Positions 8,963 through 17,351 of a DNA stretch of 64,000 nucleotides are shown in pieces. Made by a program: the position numbers and the translations under genes. The notes beneath the pieces were generated by a model, which saw nothing but the letters and a program-made list of their open reading frames with translations, made no database searches and was not told where the DNA came from. Source of the stretch: CAIVPM01 sp964477265 (GTDB taxonomy: Bacteria; Bacteroidota; Bacteroidia; Chitinophagales; Chitinophagaceae); contig CAYZDJ010000002.1 in the NCBI GenBank assembly GCA_964477265.1, positions 248,001 through 312,000 of the forward strand, in the 5' to 3' direction. Positions within the stretch are counted from its first letter, which is position 1. The number at the start of each line of letters is the position of its first letter.

Positions 8963-9247
8963 TTAATGTGCAAGTGAGGCTCCTTTCTTTTCAACCTTAA
9001 GTAAAGAAATTAATGAAACTATTGAGTAGGAAATTATAAAGCAAATTGCAAAATCAATCAATAAAGCTATACCCGAAAAATTATTGTTTTGCACTATTTC
9101 GCCAGCACTATTTGCCGAAAAAAACATAAATGGAAATCCAAATCTGTCAATTTCACCTAAGCCAGCATTAAATTTACAAGTAACAAATGTTGTGGCTGTG
9201 CAAAGTCCAACTGCAAGTAAAAAAGTGAAGGATAAATTCTTTTTCAT
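8963..9247 (-). CDS. Small membrane protein, unknown function
   Basis: A 94-residue protein with an N-terminal hydrophobic segment (residues about 5-24, possibly a signal anchor) and a second helix at about 60-83, separated by a polar region with FGFPFMFFSANSAGE. I recognise no family. Only nine bases separate it from the amidohydrolase gene on the same strand, whose stop lies upstream, so it is probably the distal gene of that transcript. Confidence 0.55.
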   Translation of the reverse strand: MKKNLSFTFLLAVGLCTATTFVTCKFNAGLGEIDRFGFPFMFFSANSAGEIVQNNNFSGIALLIDFAICFIISYSIVSLISLLKVEKKGASLAH

Positions 9248-9256
9248 AGCTTTAAT

Positions 9257-10420
9257 TTAAACCAATATTATTGGTCGTTTTGAGTGTTTAAAATCTTCAA
9301 TTAATATCACCCCACTCTTTTTTCCTTTTTCAAAACTTCCAAAATGTTTGTCAATTCCTAAAGCCTTGGCACCATTAATTGTGGCACATTGCAGTAATGT
9401 TTCTTTTGAAATATTTCCACAGGAAGCAGCAATTGCCTGCAGTTCCTGCAAAATATTTAAGTTGGTATTACTTGCTAAACTATCTGTTCCAACTACAATA
9501 TTTTGAATGTTGTTAAAAAGGGTCTGGAGGTTTGGAGATACGTTGTTAATGTACTCATTAGCTATAACGCACAAGCATAGATAAAATTGTGTTGCAGGTG
9601 GCTGTTTTTGTATAATTTCTATATCATAATTCTGTGTAAAAGTGTTATGCACTAAAATACAATTGCTATTATTATGCATATTATCTATAAAATAATTTAA
9701 TGTAGAATTGTAGTAGCCATTAAAAAAAGAAATATCAATACCAAGTGTTTTGTAAAGCCTTAAAAAATCGCCTGTTTTATCTTTAAAAAAATTTATTTCA
9801 TCAATACTTTCCTGGTTGTGTATTGTGGTTATTTTATTTTTTGAATGCAGGTTAATAAGTTGAAATAAATTTTTTGAAACGCTGTAAGGTGCATGTGGCA
9901 CAACAGTGTTTTTTATATTTGGCAAATGTTTTTCAAACTCATTATATACTTGTAAACCTGCATTAAACCTAGGCTGTGCAGTAGCTGGCACAAAGCCAGA
10001 TATTTCTATAAAATTGTGGTAATATAATTTTTGCTTTTGTTTTTGCTTAATTGTATGCGTTGTGTTGCAAATATCTCCCACAGCAACAATTCCATTTTCA
10101 ATCATTTCATTTTCGGCTTGCTCAATTGCTGCTTCTATTTTTTCTCTATCTGCATTTCTTTTATTAAAAATGTTTAAAATAAAATCTACCATTCCTGTGT
10201 GTTTGGGAATGGCGTTTTTCAAATGACTCAATTCTAAATGGCAATGGCAATTTATAAAGCCTGGCGAAATGATGCCTTTATATTGTTGCATATCTTCGCC
10301 AGCGTCTTTTTTATCTACAATAGCTTCAATAGTTTTGTCTTTATTTACTATTAAAACTTTATTACTATCAAGTAATGTTGTACCATCAAAAATATTGTCT
10401 GCCTTAAACTTTAAATACAC
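9257..10420 (-). CDS. Amidohydrolase, aminodeoxyfutalosine/chlorohydrolase-like deaminase
   Basis: A 387-residue metal-dependent amidohydrolase of the TrzN/MtaD/guanine-deaminase branch. The metal motif HCH is at residues 59-61 within INCHCHLELSHL. Further ligands are in VPHAPYSVS, TIHNQES and VGTDSLASN. The HLELSHLK.AIPKHTG segment is typical of Bacteroidota enzymes annotated as aminodeoxyfutalosine deaminase, a step of the futalosine menaquinone route. No other mqn gene is present here, so the substrate is inference; S-adenosylhomocysteine or related deamination is an alternative. Confidence 0.75.
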   Translation of the reverse strand: MYLKFKADNIFDGTTLLDSNKVLIVNKDKTIEAIVDKKDAGEDMQQYKGIISPGFINCHCHLELSHLKNAIPKHTGMVDFILNIFNKRNADREKIEAAIEQAENEMIENGIVAVGDICNTTHTIKQKQKQKLYYHNFIEISGFVPATAQPRFNAGLQVYNEFEKHLPNIKNTVVPHAPYSVSKNLFQLINLHSKNKITTIHNQESIDEINFFKDKTGDFLRLYKTLGIDISFFNGYYNSTLNYFIDNMHNNSNCILVHNTFTQNYDIEIIQKQPPATQFYLCLCVIANEYINNVSPNLQTLFNNIQNIVVGTDSLASNTNLNILQELQAIAASCGNISKETLLQCATINGAKALGIDKHFGSFEKGKKSGVILIEDFKHSKRPIILV

Positions 10421-10523
10421 ATTAGTTATTTTTTCAAATGTATATTAATGAAGGTTATTAGTAGATTATAGAAATTTATTTATTAAGACAAATTGTACAA
10501 TTTTTACACAATTCAAAAAAACA

Positions 10524-10553
10524 TTTGCTTATTTGCCAAAAACTATATTTTTG
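10524..10553 (+). promoter_or_regulatory. Bacteroidota-type promoter of acpP
   Basis: -33 box TTTG at 10524-10527 and -7 box TATTTTTG at 10546-10553 with an 18-base spacer, 23 bases before the acpP ATG. It is close to the consensus TTTG-N19-TAnnTTTG of the Bacteroidota primary sigma factor. Confidence 0.7.
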
Positions 10554-10576
10554 CCACGTAACTAAAACATTTAAAA

Positions 10577-10813
10577 ATGTCAGACATCGCTACAAGAGTG
10601 AAAAAAATTATCGTTGATAAATTAGGAGTTGATGAAAGTGAAGTAACAACAGAAGCTTCTTTTACCAACGACTTAGGTGCAGATTCTTTAGACACTGTTG
10701 AATTAATTATGGAATTTGAAAAAGAATTCAACACTTCTATTCCTGATGAACAAGCTGAAACCATTACAACTGTTGGTCAGGCTGTTGCTTATTTGGAAGA
10801 ACACGCTAAGTAA
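10577..10813 (+). CDS. acpP: Acyl carrier protein
   Basis: A 78-residue acidic acyl carrier protein. The phosphopantetheine attachment site is Ser37 in GADSLDTVEL, as expected. It carries growing acyl chains in fatty acid synthesis in the cytoplasm. It is followed by fabF after a terminator-like hairpin, a conserved acpP-fabF order. It has a strong promoter of its own, as expected for one of the most abundant proteins in the cell. Confidence 0.97.
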   Translation: MSDIATRVKKIIVDKLGVDESEVTTEASFTNDLGADSLDTVELIMEFEKEFNTSIPDEQAETITTVGQAVAYLEEHAK

Positions 10814-10840
10814 GAATTTTTACTCTTAATGGAATAATTT

Positions 10841-10884
10841 TAATCCGCCATTCTTTAGTATTTTGCTATAAGGTTGGCGGATTA
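10841..10884 (+). terminator. Hairpin between acpP and fabF
   Basis: Perfect 10-bp stem TAATCCGCCA (10841-10850) / TGGCGGATTA (10875-10884) with a 24-base loop. There is no long T-run after it, so it may act as a partial terminator or mRNA-stabilising stem that keeps acpP expression above fabF. Confidence 0.6.
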
Positions 10885-10932
10885 CTTATTAAGAAAACTA
10901 ACTGAACTGTTTTTTTATAGTTCCTTCTCCTA

Positions 10933-10940
10933 TATTTTTG
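10933..10940 (+). promoter_or_regulatory. Probable -7 box of fabF
   Basis: TATTTTTG matches TAnnTTTG and lies 23 bases before the fabF ATG, the same spacing as for acpP. No convincing TTG was found at -33. Confidence 0.45.
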
Positions 10941-10963
10941 TTTACAAATACAAACGTTGCCTT

Positions 10964-12217
10964 ATGCAATTAAAACGAGTAGTAGTTACTGGTATAGGTG
11001 CATTAACACCTATTGGAAATAATTTAGAAGAATATTGGAATGGCCTGATAAATGGAGTTTCTGGTGCAGCTCCTATTACATTGTTCGATGCCAGCAAGTT
11101 TAAAACACAATTTGCCTGTGAAGTTAAAAATTTTGACCCACATGTTTATTTGGATAAAAAAGAAGCCAGAAAGCTAGACAGGTTTGCACAGTTTGCAGTA
11201 GCTGTAAGCGATCAGGCTATGGCAGATGCTGGCTTAAGCAAAGACACTATTAATCCTGATAGGGTTGGTGTTGTGTTTGCCAGTGGTATAGGTGGTTTAA
11301 CTACTTTTCAGCACGAGGTTCAGGAATTTCAAAAAGGCGATGGTACTCCACGCTTTAATCCTTTCTTTATTCCTAAAATGATTTTAGATATTGCAGCAGG
11401 GCACATTAGTATGCGTCATAATTTGCGTGGGCCAAACTTTGCAGTTGTTAGTGCTTGTGCAAGCAGCACAAATGCTATTGGTGTTGCGTTTGATAATATT
11501 AGGTTGGGTAAAGCAGATATTATTTTAGCAGGAGGAAGTGAGGCTGTTATCAGCGAAGCTGGTATTGGAGGATTTAATGCAATGAAAGCAATGAGCGAAA
11601 GAAATGATGACCCACAAACTGCAAGCAGGCCTTATGATAAAGACAGAGATGGTTTTGTAATGGGCGAAGCTGGTGGTTTATTAGTGCTTGAAGATTTGGA
11701 ACATGCTAAAGCACGTGGTGCAAAAATTTATTGTGAAGTTGTAGGTTGTGGTGCAACTGCAGATGCACATCATATTACAGCCCCACATCCTGAAGGCTTA
11801 GGTGCAAAGCATGTAATGCTTGCTGCACTTGCAGATGCAGGAATGAAACCTGAAGAAATAGATTATATTAATACTCATGGCACATCAACACCAATTGGTG
11901 ATGGTGCAGAAACTAAAGCAATTACACAGGTTTTTGGAGAACACGCGTATAACTTAAACATTAGTGCTACAAAAAGCATGACTGGGCATTGCCTTGGTGC
12001 AGCTGGTGTAATTGAAGCTATTGCTTGCATTAAAGCTGTTATGCACGATGCAATTCCTCCTACAATCAATCATTTCACTGACGACCCAGAGCTTGATAGT
12101 AAATTGAATTTTACTTTTAACAAAGCACAATACAGAACTGTAAATGCTGCATTGAGCAACACTTTTGGTTTTGGTGGGCATAATGCTTGTGTTATTGTAA
12201 AAAAATGGAAGGGATAG
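10964..12217 (+). CDS. fabF: 3-oxoacyl-[acyl-carrier-protein] synthase II
   Basis: Beta-ketoacyl-ACP synthase II, which condenses malonyl-ACP with acyl-ACP during chain elongation. The ATG at 10964 gives 417 residues beginning MQLKRVVVTGIGALTPIG; the frame is open 90 bases further upstream, but that part is non-conserved and contains the promoter. Catalytic Cys is about residue 165 in VVSACASSTNAIG; the two His lie in NTHGTSTPIGD and TGHCLGAAG; the C-terminal loop is NTFGFGGHNA. All catalytic residues are intact. It sits downstream of acpP as usual. Confidence 0.96.
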   Translation: MQLKRVVVTGIGALTPIGNNLEEYWNGLINGVSGAAPITLFDASKFKTQFACEVKNFDPHVYLDKKEARKLDRFAQFAVAVSDQAMADAGLSKDTINPDRVGVVFASGIGGLTTFQHEVQEFQKGDGTPRFNPFFIPKMILDIAAGHISMRHNLRGPNFAVVSACASSTNAIGVAFDNIRLGKADIILAGGSEAVISEAGIGGFNAMKAMSERNDDPQTASRPYDKDRDGFVMGEAGGLLVLEDLEHAKARGAKIYCEVVGCGATADAHHITAPHPEGLGAKHVMLAALADAGMKPEEIDYINTHGTSTPIGDGAETKAITQVFGEHAYNLNISATKSMTGHCLGAAGVIEAIACIKAVMHDAIPPTINHFTDDPELDSKLNFTFNKAQYRTVNAALSNTFGFGGHNACVIVKKWKG

Positions 12218-12404
12218 TGAGTTTATTTGTTATTAAGTAATTCCATAAAATTATTCAGATATATTATTACGCCGATGAACATAATTTTATGCAGATTCGT
12301 GTACTCTGCAATAAAATTATCTTCATACATTTCATCGTTTAGTTCTTCAAGACTACTTAGTATGTTTTACAAAAACCTATTTAAAATAAAATAGTTTTTA
12401 GCAA

Positions 12405-12851
12405 ATGATTTATAGAGAAGCAAAAATTGAAGACATAAAGAATATTCAATTTGTAAGAAATGCAGTTAAGGAAAATACTTTATCAAACCCCAATTTAGTT
12501 ACAGACAAAGATTGTCAAGAATTTTTGATTGATAGAGGAAAGGGTTGGGTTTGCGAAGTTGATAATAATATTGTTGGGTTTGCAATTGCCGACTTAAAAG
12601 ATAATAATATTTGGGCATTATTTTTATTACCAGAATTTGAGAAGCAAGGCATTGGGCAACAACTTCATAATATAATGTTGGATTGGTATTTTGCCCAAAC
12701 AAAGAAAAAAGTTTGGTTAGGAACAGCATTTAATACAAGAGCAGAGAAGTTTTACAGAAAAGCAGGTTGGGTAGAAGTTGGTATGAACGGAGATGAAGAA
12801 ATTAAATTTGAGATGACATACGACTTTTGGCAAAAGTCAAAGAAAAATTAA
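12405..12851 (+). CDS. GNAT family N-acetyltransferase
   Basis: A 148-residue single-domain GNAT. The acetyl-CoA loop is LLPEFEKQGIGQQLHNIML at residues about 78-98 (the Q/RxxGxG/A pattern as KQGIGQQL), followed by the C-terminal GTAFNTRAEKFYRKAGWVEVG. Substrate unknown. It is an isolated gene preceded by a 187-base spacer. The product is related in fold, but not closely in sequence, to the other GNATs at 20731, 31663 and 32143. Confidence 0.88.
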   Translation: MIYREAKIEDIKNIQFVRNAVKENTLSNPNLVTDKDCQEFLIDRGKGWVCEVDNNIVGFAIADLKDNNIWALFLLPEFEKQGIGQQLHNIMLDWYFAQTKKKVWLGTAFNTRAEKFYRKAGWVEVGMNGDEEIKFEMTYDFWQKSKKN

Positions 12852-12886
12852 AATTTATACAACCATACCAACTACCCTTTTAAGCA

Positions 12887-13663
12887 CTACTTGCTTTTAA
12901 AATTCGTAATAAACTCTTTAGTAAAATCACTTAAAACAAGACGACCACTTATTGCTGCACGCTGCATCAAAAGTTCATCCCAGTGTTCTGTGCCTTGCCA
13001 AAATGCTTTCTTAATTTCCATCATTGCAAGTGGCGATTGTGTGGATAATTTTTTTGCAAACTCTGTTGTTTTGATACCTAATTCCTCAATAGTATCAAAA
13101 ACATCAACATACATTCCCTTTTGTTTTGCCCAATTTGCTGTTCTGAAACTGCTTGCATCTATAGCTAACTCATATGCAGCATTGGTGCCAATTTTTCGCT
13201 CAACTGCAGGGCCAACTACAAATGGCCCAATACCGACAGCAAGCTCGCTAAGCTTAATACTTGCATGTTGTGTTGCATAGGCATAATCACAAGCACTTAT
13301 TAAACCCACGCCACCACCTATAGCTTTTCCATGCACTTGTGCAATAATAAATTTGTGACATTTACGCATTGCATTTATCACATTGGCAAAGCCACTAAAA
13401 AACTGCAATCCGTCTTTTTCATTATTTATTGCAATCAGTTCATCAAAACTGGCACCTGCACAAAAAGTTTCTTTTTCTGCAAGTGGGTTTGTTGAACCAC
13501 TTTTTAAAATAATAACTTTGGCATTAGCGTCAAATGCAGCATTAACAAAGGTTTCAGCAAGTTTTTGTAAAATTGTTGAAGGAAGGGAATTGTGTTGAGG
13601 TGTATAAAATTCAATTATTCCAACGCCATTGTCTGTTGAATAATTCACATATTCTGACTGCAT
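12887..13663 (-). CDS. Enoyl-CoA hydratase/isomerase family protein
   Basis: A 258-residue crotonase-fold protein. The oxyanion-hole segments are ETFCAGASFDEL (first) and HGKAIGGGVGLISACDYAYA (second). The glutamate usually used for hydration in the second motif region (ELAVGIGPF) is partly retained, but the pattern is not decisive for a given reaction. Bacteroidota use such proteins as methylglutaconyl-CoA or enoyl-CoA hydratases in acyl-CoA breakdown; the substrate is not assigned. It is convergent with the GNAT gene and has no acyl-CoA genes beside it. Confidence 0.85.
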   Translation of the reverse strand: MQSEYVNYSTDNGVGIIEFYTPQHNSLPSTILQKLAETFVNAAFDANAKVIILKSGSTNPLAEKETFCAGASFDELIAINNEKDGLQFFSGFANVINAMRKCHKFIIAQVHGKAIGGGVGLISACDYAYATQHASIKLSELAVGIGPFVVGPAVERKIGTNAAYELAIDASSFRTANWAKQKGMYVDVFDTIEELGIKTTEFAKKLSTQSPLAMMEIKKAFWQGTEHWDELLMQRAAISGRLVLSDFTKEFITNFKSK

Positions 13664-13743
13664 AAAAAATATTTATGCAAACATAGTGCAACACAATTAA
13701 GACAAAAAACTATTAAACTACTTTACCATTACACATGGGCTAA

Positions 13744-13989
13744 TTACACATTTTTCTTCTTAACTGAAGTTTGCTTTGCGTACTCCATAATTGCATCAAT
13801 GGTTTTTTTGCTTGGTGCAATAGGTTTCTTTTTCAAATCGTTAAGTTGTTTTTGAGTTTTCTTTAATTGTTTAACCTCTACTTGCAATGCCTCATCTGTC
13901 TGCAAAGCTTTATCAATTGCCATTTTTAAAATGGGTGAAGCCTCGCCATACAAAAACTGCATTAATTGTTGATGAGAAAATTTTCGCAT
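13744..13989 (-). CDS. Small anti-sigma-factor-like protein without zinc ligands
   Basis: An 81-residue charged protein. The N-terminus MRKFSHQQLMQFLYGEASP resembles the first helix of anti-sigma zinc-finger domains (usually 'L..YL.GEL'), followed by a coiled-coil-like EVKQLKKTQKQLNDLKKK. The HxxxCxxC zinc motif is absent and there is no membrane helix. Homologues of this length are common and uncharacterised in Chitinophagaceae; that statement is from memory. No sigma factor is adjacent. Real gene likely; function unknown. Confidence 0.6.
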   Translation of the reverse strand: MRKFSHQQLMQFLYGEASPILKMAIDKALQTDEALQVEVKQLKKTQKQLNDLKKKPIAPSKKTIDAIMEYAKQTSVKKKNV

Positions 13990-14094
13990 ACATCTATTAG
14001 ATTAGCTGTGATAAATTTACAGCTTTCGAAGGGTAGATGCGGAATGTAGATATATAACGAGTGTGGATAACTTTTATTGTGCAGGCTATAAAAA

Positions 14095-14388
14095 TTAAGG
14101 CTGGGGATATTCAATGATAAAAACATCTTCACCACTTTTTTTCATAAAATAGTTTTCCCTAGCAAATTTTTCAACGCTTTCTGGGTTGTTTTTTATGTCT
14201 TTTAGTTCTTGCCTTGCAATGTCAATTTCCTTTATATAGTATGCCCTCTTTTTTTGCAAGCCATTTAATTCTTCAAGTTTATCTTGTTGACTCAAGAAGC
14301 TTGTTTCGTCAAAAAATAAAATCCATACTACCATAAACACGGCAGCCACAATGTATTTATTGAAGAGTATAGAAAAATATTTTTTCAT
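14095..14388 (-). CDS. FtsB/DivIC-type septum formation initiator
   Basis: A 97-residue bitopic protein: short cytoplasmic start, one membrane helix (residues about 9-25), then a periplasmic coiled coil (LSQQDKLEELNGLQKKRAYY and on) and the family's C-terminal segment NPESVEKFARENYFMKKSGED. FtsB/DivIC proteins form a complex with FtsL and FtsQ in the divisome. It lies just downstream of the TIGR02757 gene on the same strand. Confidence 0.87.
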   Translation of the reverse strand: MKKYFSILFNKYIVAAVFMVVWILFFDETSFLSQQDKLEELNGLQKKRAYYIKEIDIARQELKDIKNNPESVEKFARENYFMKKSGEDVFIIEYPQP

Positions 14389-14423
14389 TGCTGTAAAAAT
14401 AAAATCGGCACATTTAAAGTAAG

Positions 14424-15224
14424 CTAATGTGCAAAACTTGTCTTTTCAGTAACGCCCAGACTAAACAATGCAAAATCATATTTAACAGGGTCTTTTGCAT
14501 CAAATTGTTTTAAGTAGCTTGTTAGTTCTATAGCTGTTTTCCAGTTAGACTTATTTGATTGTATCAGTTGGTAATGGTGTGCCACATTCATTACATGAAC
14601 ATCAAGTGGCATAATAAGTTGATGAGGGTTTATATTTTTCCAAATGCCAAAATCAACGCCAGCTTTATCTTGCCTTACCATCCATCGCAAAAACATATTT
14701 AACCTTTTGCAGGCACTGTTTTTATTGGGCGATGCAATGTGCTTTTTTGTCCTTGATGGATAACCTTTAAACACATTTTCATTAAAGCAATAGCTGTAAA
14801 ATCCATTTAAGGCATTTTCAACAGTTTCATCTTTTTTACTCATCCATTGTGTAAATGCGGTTTCTAATGTTTTCTCTTTTTTTATGGCAAAATGATAATG
14901 CAAAACCTCAATCAAATGCACAGCATCAATATTGTTGAAAGTTCTGTGTACAAAGCCTTTTAAGTTGTTTTTCCATTTGCCTTGCTTATCTAAATTCATT
15001 ATAAAATGGTATGGTTCATTATTCATGCAAGCCATTAATTTTTTGCATGAAGTAATAATAGACTTGCGATTGCCCCAAGCTAAAATGGAAGCAAAGAATG
15101 CTGCAATCTCAATATCTTGCTGTATTGTAAACTGATGAGGTATGGATATAGGATCATCAGCAATAAAATCTATATGGTTGTATTGCTCAACTTTTTTATC
15201 TAGAAATAGCTTTAAATTTTTCAC
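14424..15224 (-). CDS. TIGR02757 (DUF2400) family protein
   Basis: A 266-residue conserved Bacteroidota protein. Landmarks are the start with DFIADDPISIPHQFT, EIAAFFASILAWGNRKSII, NGFYSYCFN, the segment KRLNMFLRWMVRQD, and the closing DPVKYDFALFSLGV. The family has weak similarity to helix-hairpin-helix DNA glycosylase folds, but its activity is unknown. ATG start at 15224. It precedes the divIC-like gene by 35 bases and is divergent from pdxH. Confidence 0.9.
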   Translation of the reverse strand: MKNLKLFLDKKVEQYNHIDFIADDPISIPHQFTIQQDIEIAAFFASILAWGNRKSIITSCKKLMACMNNEPYHFIMNLDKQGKWKNNLKGFVHRTFNNIDAVHLIEVLHYHFAIKKEKTLETAFTQWMSKKDETVENALNGFYSYCFNENVFKGYPSRTKKHIASPNKNSACKRLNMFLRWMVRQDKAGVDFGIWKNINPHQLIMPLDVHVMNVAHHYQLIQSNKSNWKTAIELTSYLKQFDAKDPVKYDFALFSLGVTEKTSFAH

Positions 15225-15259
15225 TGATTTATATCATAAAATACACATTAAAATGTATT

Positions 15260-15267
15260 TACTTTTG
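15260..15267 (+). promoter_or_regulatory. Probable -7 box of pdxH
   Basis: TACTTTTG fits TAnnTTTG and lies 21 bases before the pdxH ATG. The -33 region is AT-rich without a clear TTG. Confidence 0.45.
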
Positions 15268-15288
15268 TTGCAAATAAAACATCAATAA

Positions 15289-15927
15289 ATGAACAATGAT
15301 ATTGCAGATATAAGAAAAGATTACACACTAAAATCTTTAAGTGAAAAAGATGTTTTACCAAATCCAGCCAACCAATTTGGTATTTGGTGGAATGAAGCTA
15401 TAACCAGCAATATTGATGAAGTTAATGCAATGACTTTAGCCACCATAAAACCCAATAACACACCTGCTGCACGCATTGTATTATTAAAAGACTTTAACGA
15501 AGCTGGTTTTACTTTTTTTACAAATTATTTAAGTGCCAAAGGCGAGCAATTATTTGCCAATCCTAATGCTGCGTTATGCTTTTTTTGGAAAGAGTTGCAA
15601 CGACAGGTAAGAATTGAAGGCATTGTAAAAAAAGTGGATAATGGCATTAGTGACGAATATTTTAACAGCCGACCTGTTGGCAGTAAATTAGGTGCATGGG
15701 CATCACCACAAAGCAAAGTAATTGCCAATAGAGAAATTTTGGAAGAGAATGAAAGGCAATACCAAAAAGAGTTTGGTAATGATATTAAACGCCCAGCACA
15801 TTGGGGTGGATATATTTTGCAACCTACTTATTTTGAATTTTGGCAGGGTAGAAGCAACAGACTGCACGACAGAATTTGCTACACATTTGAAAATAACAAT
15901 TGGAAAATTGAAAGGTTAGCACCATAA
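15289..15927 (+). CDS. pdxH: Pyridoxamine/pyridoxine 5'-phosphate oxidase
   Basis: A 212-residue FMN enzyme that makes pyridoxal 5'-phosphate from PNP/PMP. Signature segments are AMTLATIKPNNTPAARIVLL, FTFFTNYLSAKGEQL, the SRPVGSKLGAWASPQS motif and the C-terminal FEFWQGRSNRLHDRI that closes on the FMN phosphate. It is divergent from the TIGR02757 gene. PLP supply matters for local PLP enzymes such as GcvP, but no operon links them. Confidence 0.95.
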   Translation: MNNDIADIRKDYTLKSLSEKDVLPNPANQFGIWWNEAITSNIDEVNAMTLATIKPNNTPAARIVLLKDFNEAGFTFFTNYLSAKGEQLFANPNAALCFFWKELQRQVRIEGIVKKVDNGISDEYFNSRPVGSKLGAWASPQSKVIANREILEENERQYQKEFGNDIKRPAHWGGYILQPTYFEFWQGRSNRLHDRICYTFENNNWKIERLAP

Positions 15928-15935
15928 GTTTTTTA

Positions 15936-16003
15936 CCACAGGTACACAGCAAGCACAGAGATTTTACCAATCTATTTTCTGTGTTATCTGCGTTATCTGT
16001 GAG
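15936..16003. repeat. Dispersed repeat, family H (CTGTGTTATCTG type)
   Basis: A left arm rich in CACAG words (15936-15960) faces CTGTGTTATCTGCGTTATC (15980-15998), giving an imperfect inverted pair. It lies between pdxH and the RNase P RNA. A second copy of the right arm is at 47009-47033. Confidence 0.6.
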
Positions 16004-16016
16004 AGAAGAAAAAAAA

Positions 16017-16376
16017 CTACAAACCTCATAAGCCGGATTCTGTTTTTACACTATCATTTATCTTGTTGCAACATTACTGTTACAATCTTGCTGCCTACCC
16101 TGATGCTTGCCTTGCAGCTTTGGACGAGCAGCCCTCAAAAGCATCTATACGTGGCATTACAGCATTTAAGGTTTACCCATAAACTGTATTGCTACAATTT
16201 ACCGTAGTCTCTTACACTACGTTTTCACCTTTTCCTATTTTGCAACAGGTAGTTATTTTCTGTGGCACTTTCTGTTATTGTATTGCTACAATACCTGGCT
16301 CTTAACCAGTAAATTGCTCTATGCTGTCCAGACTTTCCTCTATGCAATTAAGCACAGCGATAGTTCGGGTTTGTAG
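16017..16376 (-). ncRNA. rnpB: RNase P RNA, bacterial type A
   Basis: About 360 bases on the minus strand. The 5' region carries AGAGGAAAGTCTGGAC, the conserved P4/CR I element (usually GAGGAAAGTCCGGGC), and the 3' end carries ACAGAATCCGGCTTATG, the conserved CR V/P4 partner. The ends form helix P1: CTACAAACC at the 5' end pairs with GGTTTGTAG at the 3' end, which sets the boundaries. The RNA is the catalytic subunit that trims tRNA 5' leaders. It lies downstream of lptB on the same strand. Confidence 0.95.
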
Positions 16377-16406
16377 TTATTTTTCGTTCTTTACCATTTT
16401 TTTCTC

Positions 16407-17201
16407 CTATTCCCCTTTAGGGGTTAGGGGTATTTGTGCATTATCTCTTTCCATATCTATAATCCAATCTTTACGCTTCAATTCAAAGTTAGTTCCTAAA
16501 TATAAACGCCTTACCTGCTCATCATTTGCCAGCTCCTGTGCTGTGCCATGCTTAAATATTTTGCCTTCAATCAATAAATAAGCCCTGTCGCAAATGCTTA
16601 AAGTTTCGTTTACATTATGGTCTGTTATTAATATACCTATGTTTTTATATTTCAGTTTTGCCACTACTGTTTGAATGTCTTCAACAGCAATAGGGTCAAC
16701 GCCTGCAAAGGGTTCGTCAAGCAAAATAAACTTTGGGTCAACTGCCAAAGCCCTTGCTATTTCTGTTCTTCTACGTTCGCCACCACTTAAGCTATCGCCA
16801 TTATTTTTTCTTACCTTACCCAAATTAAACTCGCTTAAAAGTGTTTCCAGCTTTTCGTGTCGTTGTGCTTTGTTAAGCTTTGTCATTTCAAGCACAGCCA
16901 TAATATTATCTTCAACACTTAATTTTCTAAACACACTTGCTTCTTGTGGTAAATAGCCAATGCCCAATTGTGCACGTTTATACATAGGCAGTTTGGTTAT
17001 ATCATCCTGATTAAGATATACAGTTCCTTTATCAGGTTTTATTAAACCCACCACCATATAAAACGATGTGGTTTTGCCTGCACCATTGGGTCCAAGCAAG
17101 CCTACAATTTCGCCTTGCTTTACCTCTACAGAAACATCATTTACAACTGTTCTGCTCTTATAGGTTTTAACTAAATTCTTGGTATGTATGGTTAAACTCA
17201 A
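16407..17201 (-). CDS. lptB: Lipopolysaccharide export ABC transporter ATPase
   Basis: A 264-residue ABC ATPase that powers LPS extraction from the inner membrane with LptFG. Walker A is GPNGAGKTTS, the Q-loop region YLPQEASVFRKLS, the ABC signature LSGGERRR, Walker B FILLDEPFAGVDP, and the switch His ITDHNV. All are intact. Usual LptB proteins end soon after VRRLYLGTNFEL; this one has about 20 extra residues, the last nine or ten (IPLTPKGE and stop) encoded by a family A repeat at 16412-16430. The tail is probably neutral. Confidence 0.94.
   Translation of the reverse strand: MSLTIHTKNLVKTYKSRTVVNDVSVEVKQGEIVGLLGPNGAGKTTSFYMVVGLIKPDKGTVYLNQDDITKLPMYKRAQLGIGYLPQEASVFRKLSVEDNIMAVLEMTKLNKAQRHEKLETLLSEFNLGKVRKNNGDSLSGGERRRTEIARALAVDPKFILLDEPFAGVDPIAVEDIQTVVAKLKYKNIGILITDHNVNETLSICDRAYLLIEGKIFKHGTAQELANDEQVRRLYLGTNFELKRKDWIIDMERDNAQIPLTPKGE
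16412..16430. repeat. Dispersed repeat, family A, read as the LptB C-terminus
   Basis: CCCCTTTAGGGG followed by TTAGGGG, the same core as at 24378-24451, 42260-42327 and 47821-47840. On the minus strand it encodes the last codons of lptB. Confidence 0.75.
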
Positions 17202-17322
17202 TGTTTAATTTTTTGTAAAAATAGGTGATGCGTGTTTTAAGACAACTCATTCTAAAATATTTAACAAAGCACATAGAAAGGGTGAATATAAATGCAGCTC
17301 GATAAAAACACCTTTCAACTCT

Positions 17323-17330
17323 TACATTTG
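17323..17330 (+). promoter_or_regulatory. Probable -7 box of valS
   Basis: TACATTTG fits TAnnTTTG and lies 21 bases before the valS ATG. No clear -33 TTG was seen. Confidence 0.4.
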
Positions 17331-17351
17331 CAGCCATTGAAGAAATAATTT

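Noticed and set aside
12223..12330. 35-codon minus-strand frame between fabF and the GNAT gene
   Set aside because: Starts MYEDNFIAEYTNLHK and could be a decayed gene end, but there is no independent support.
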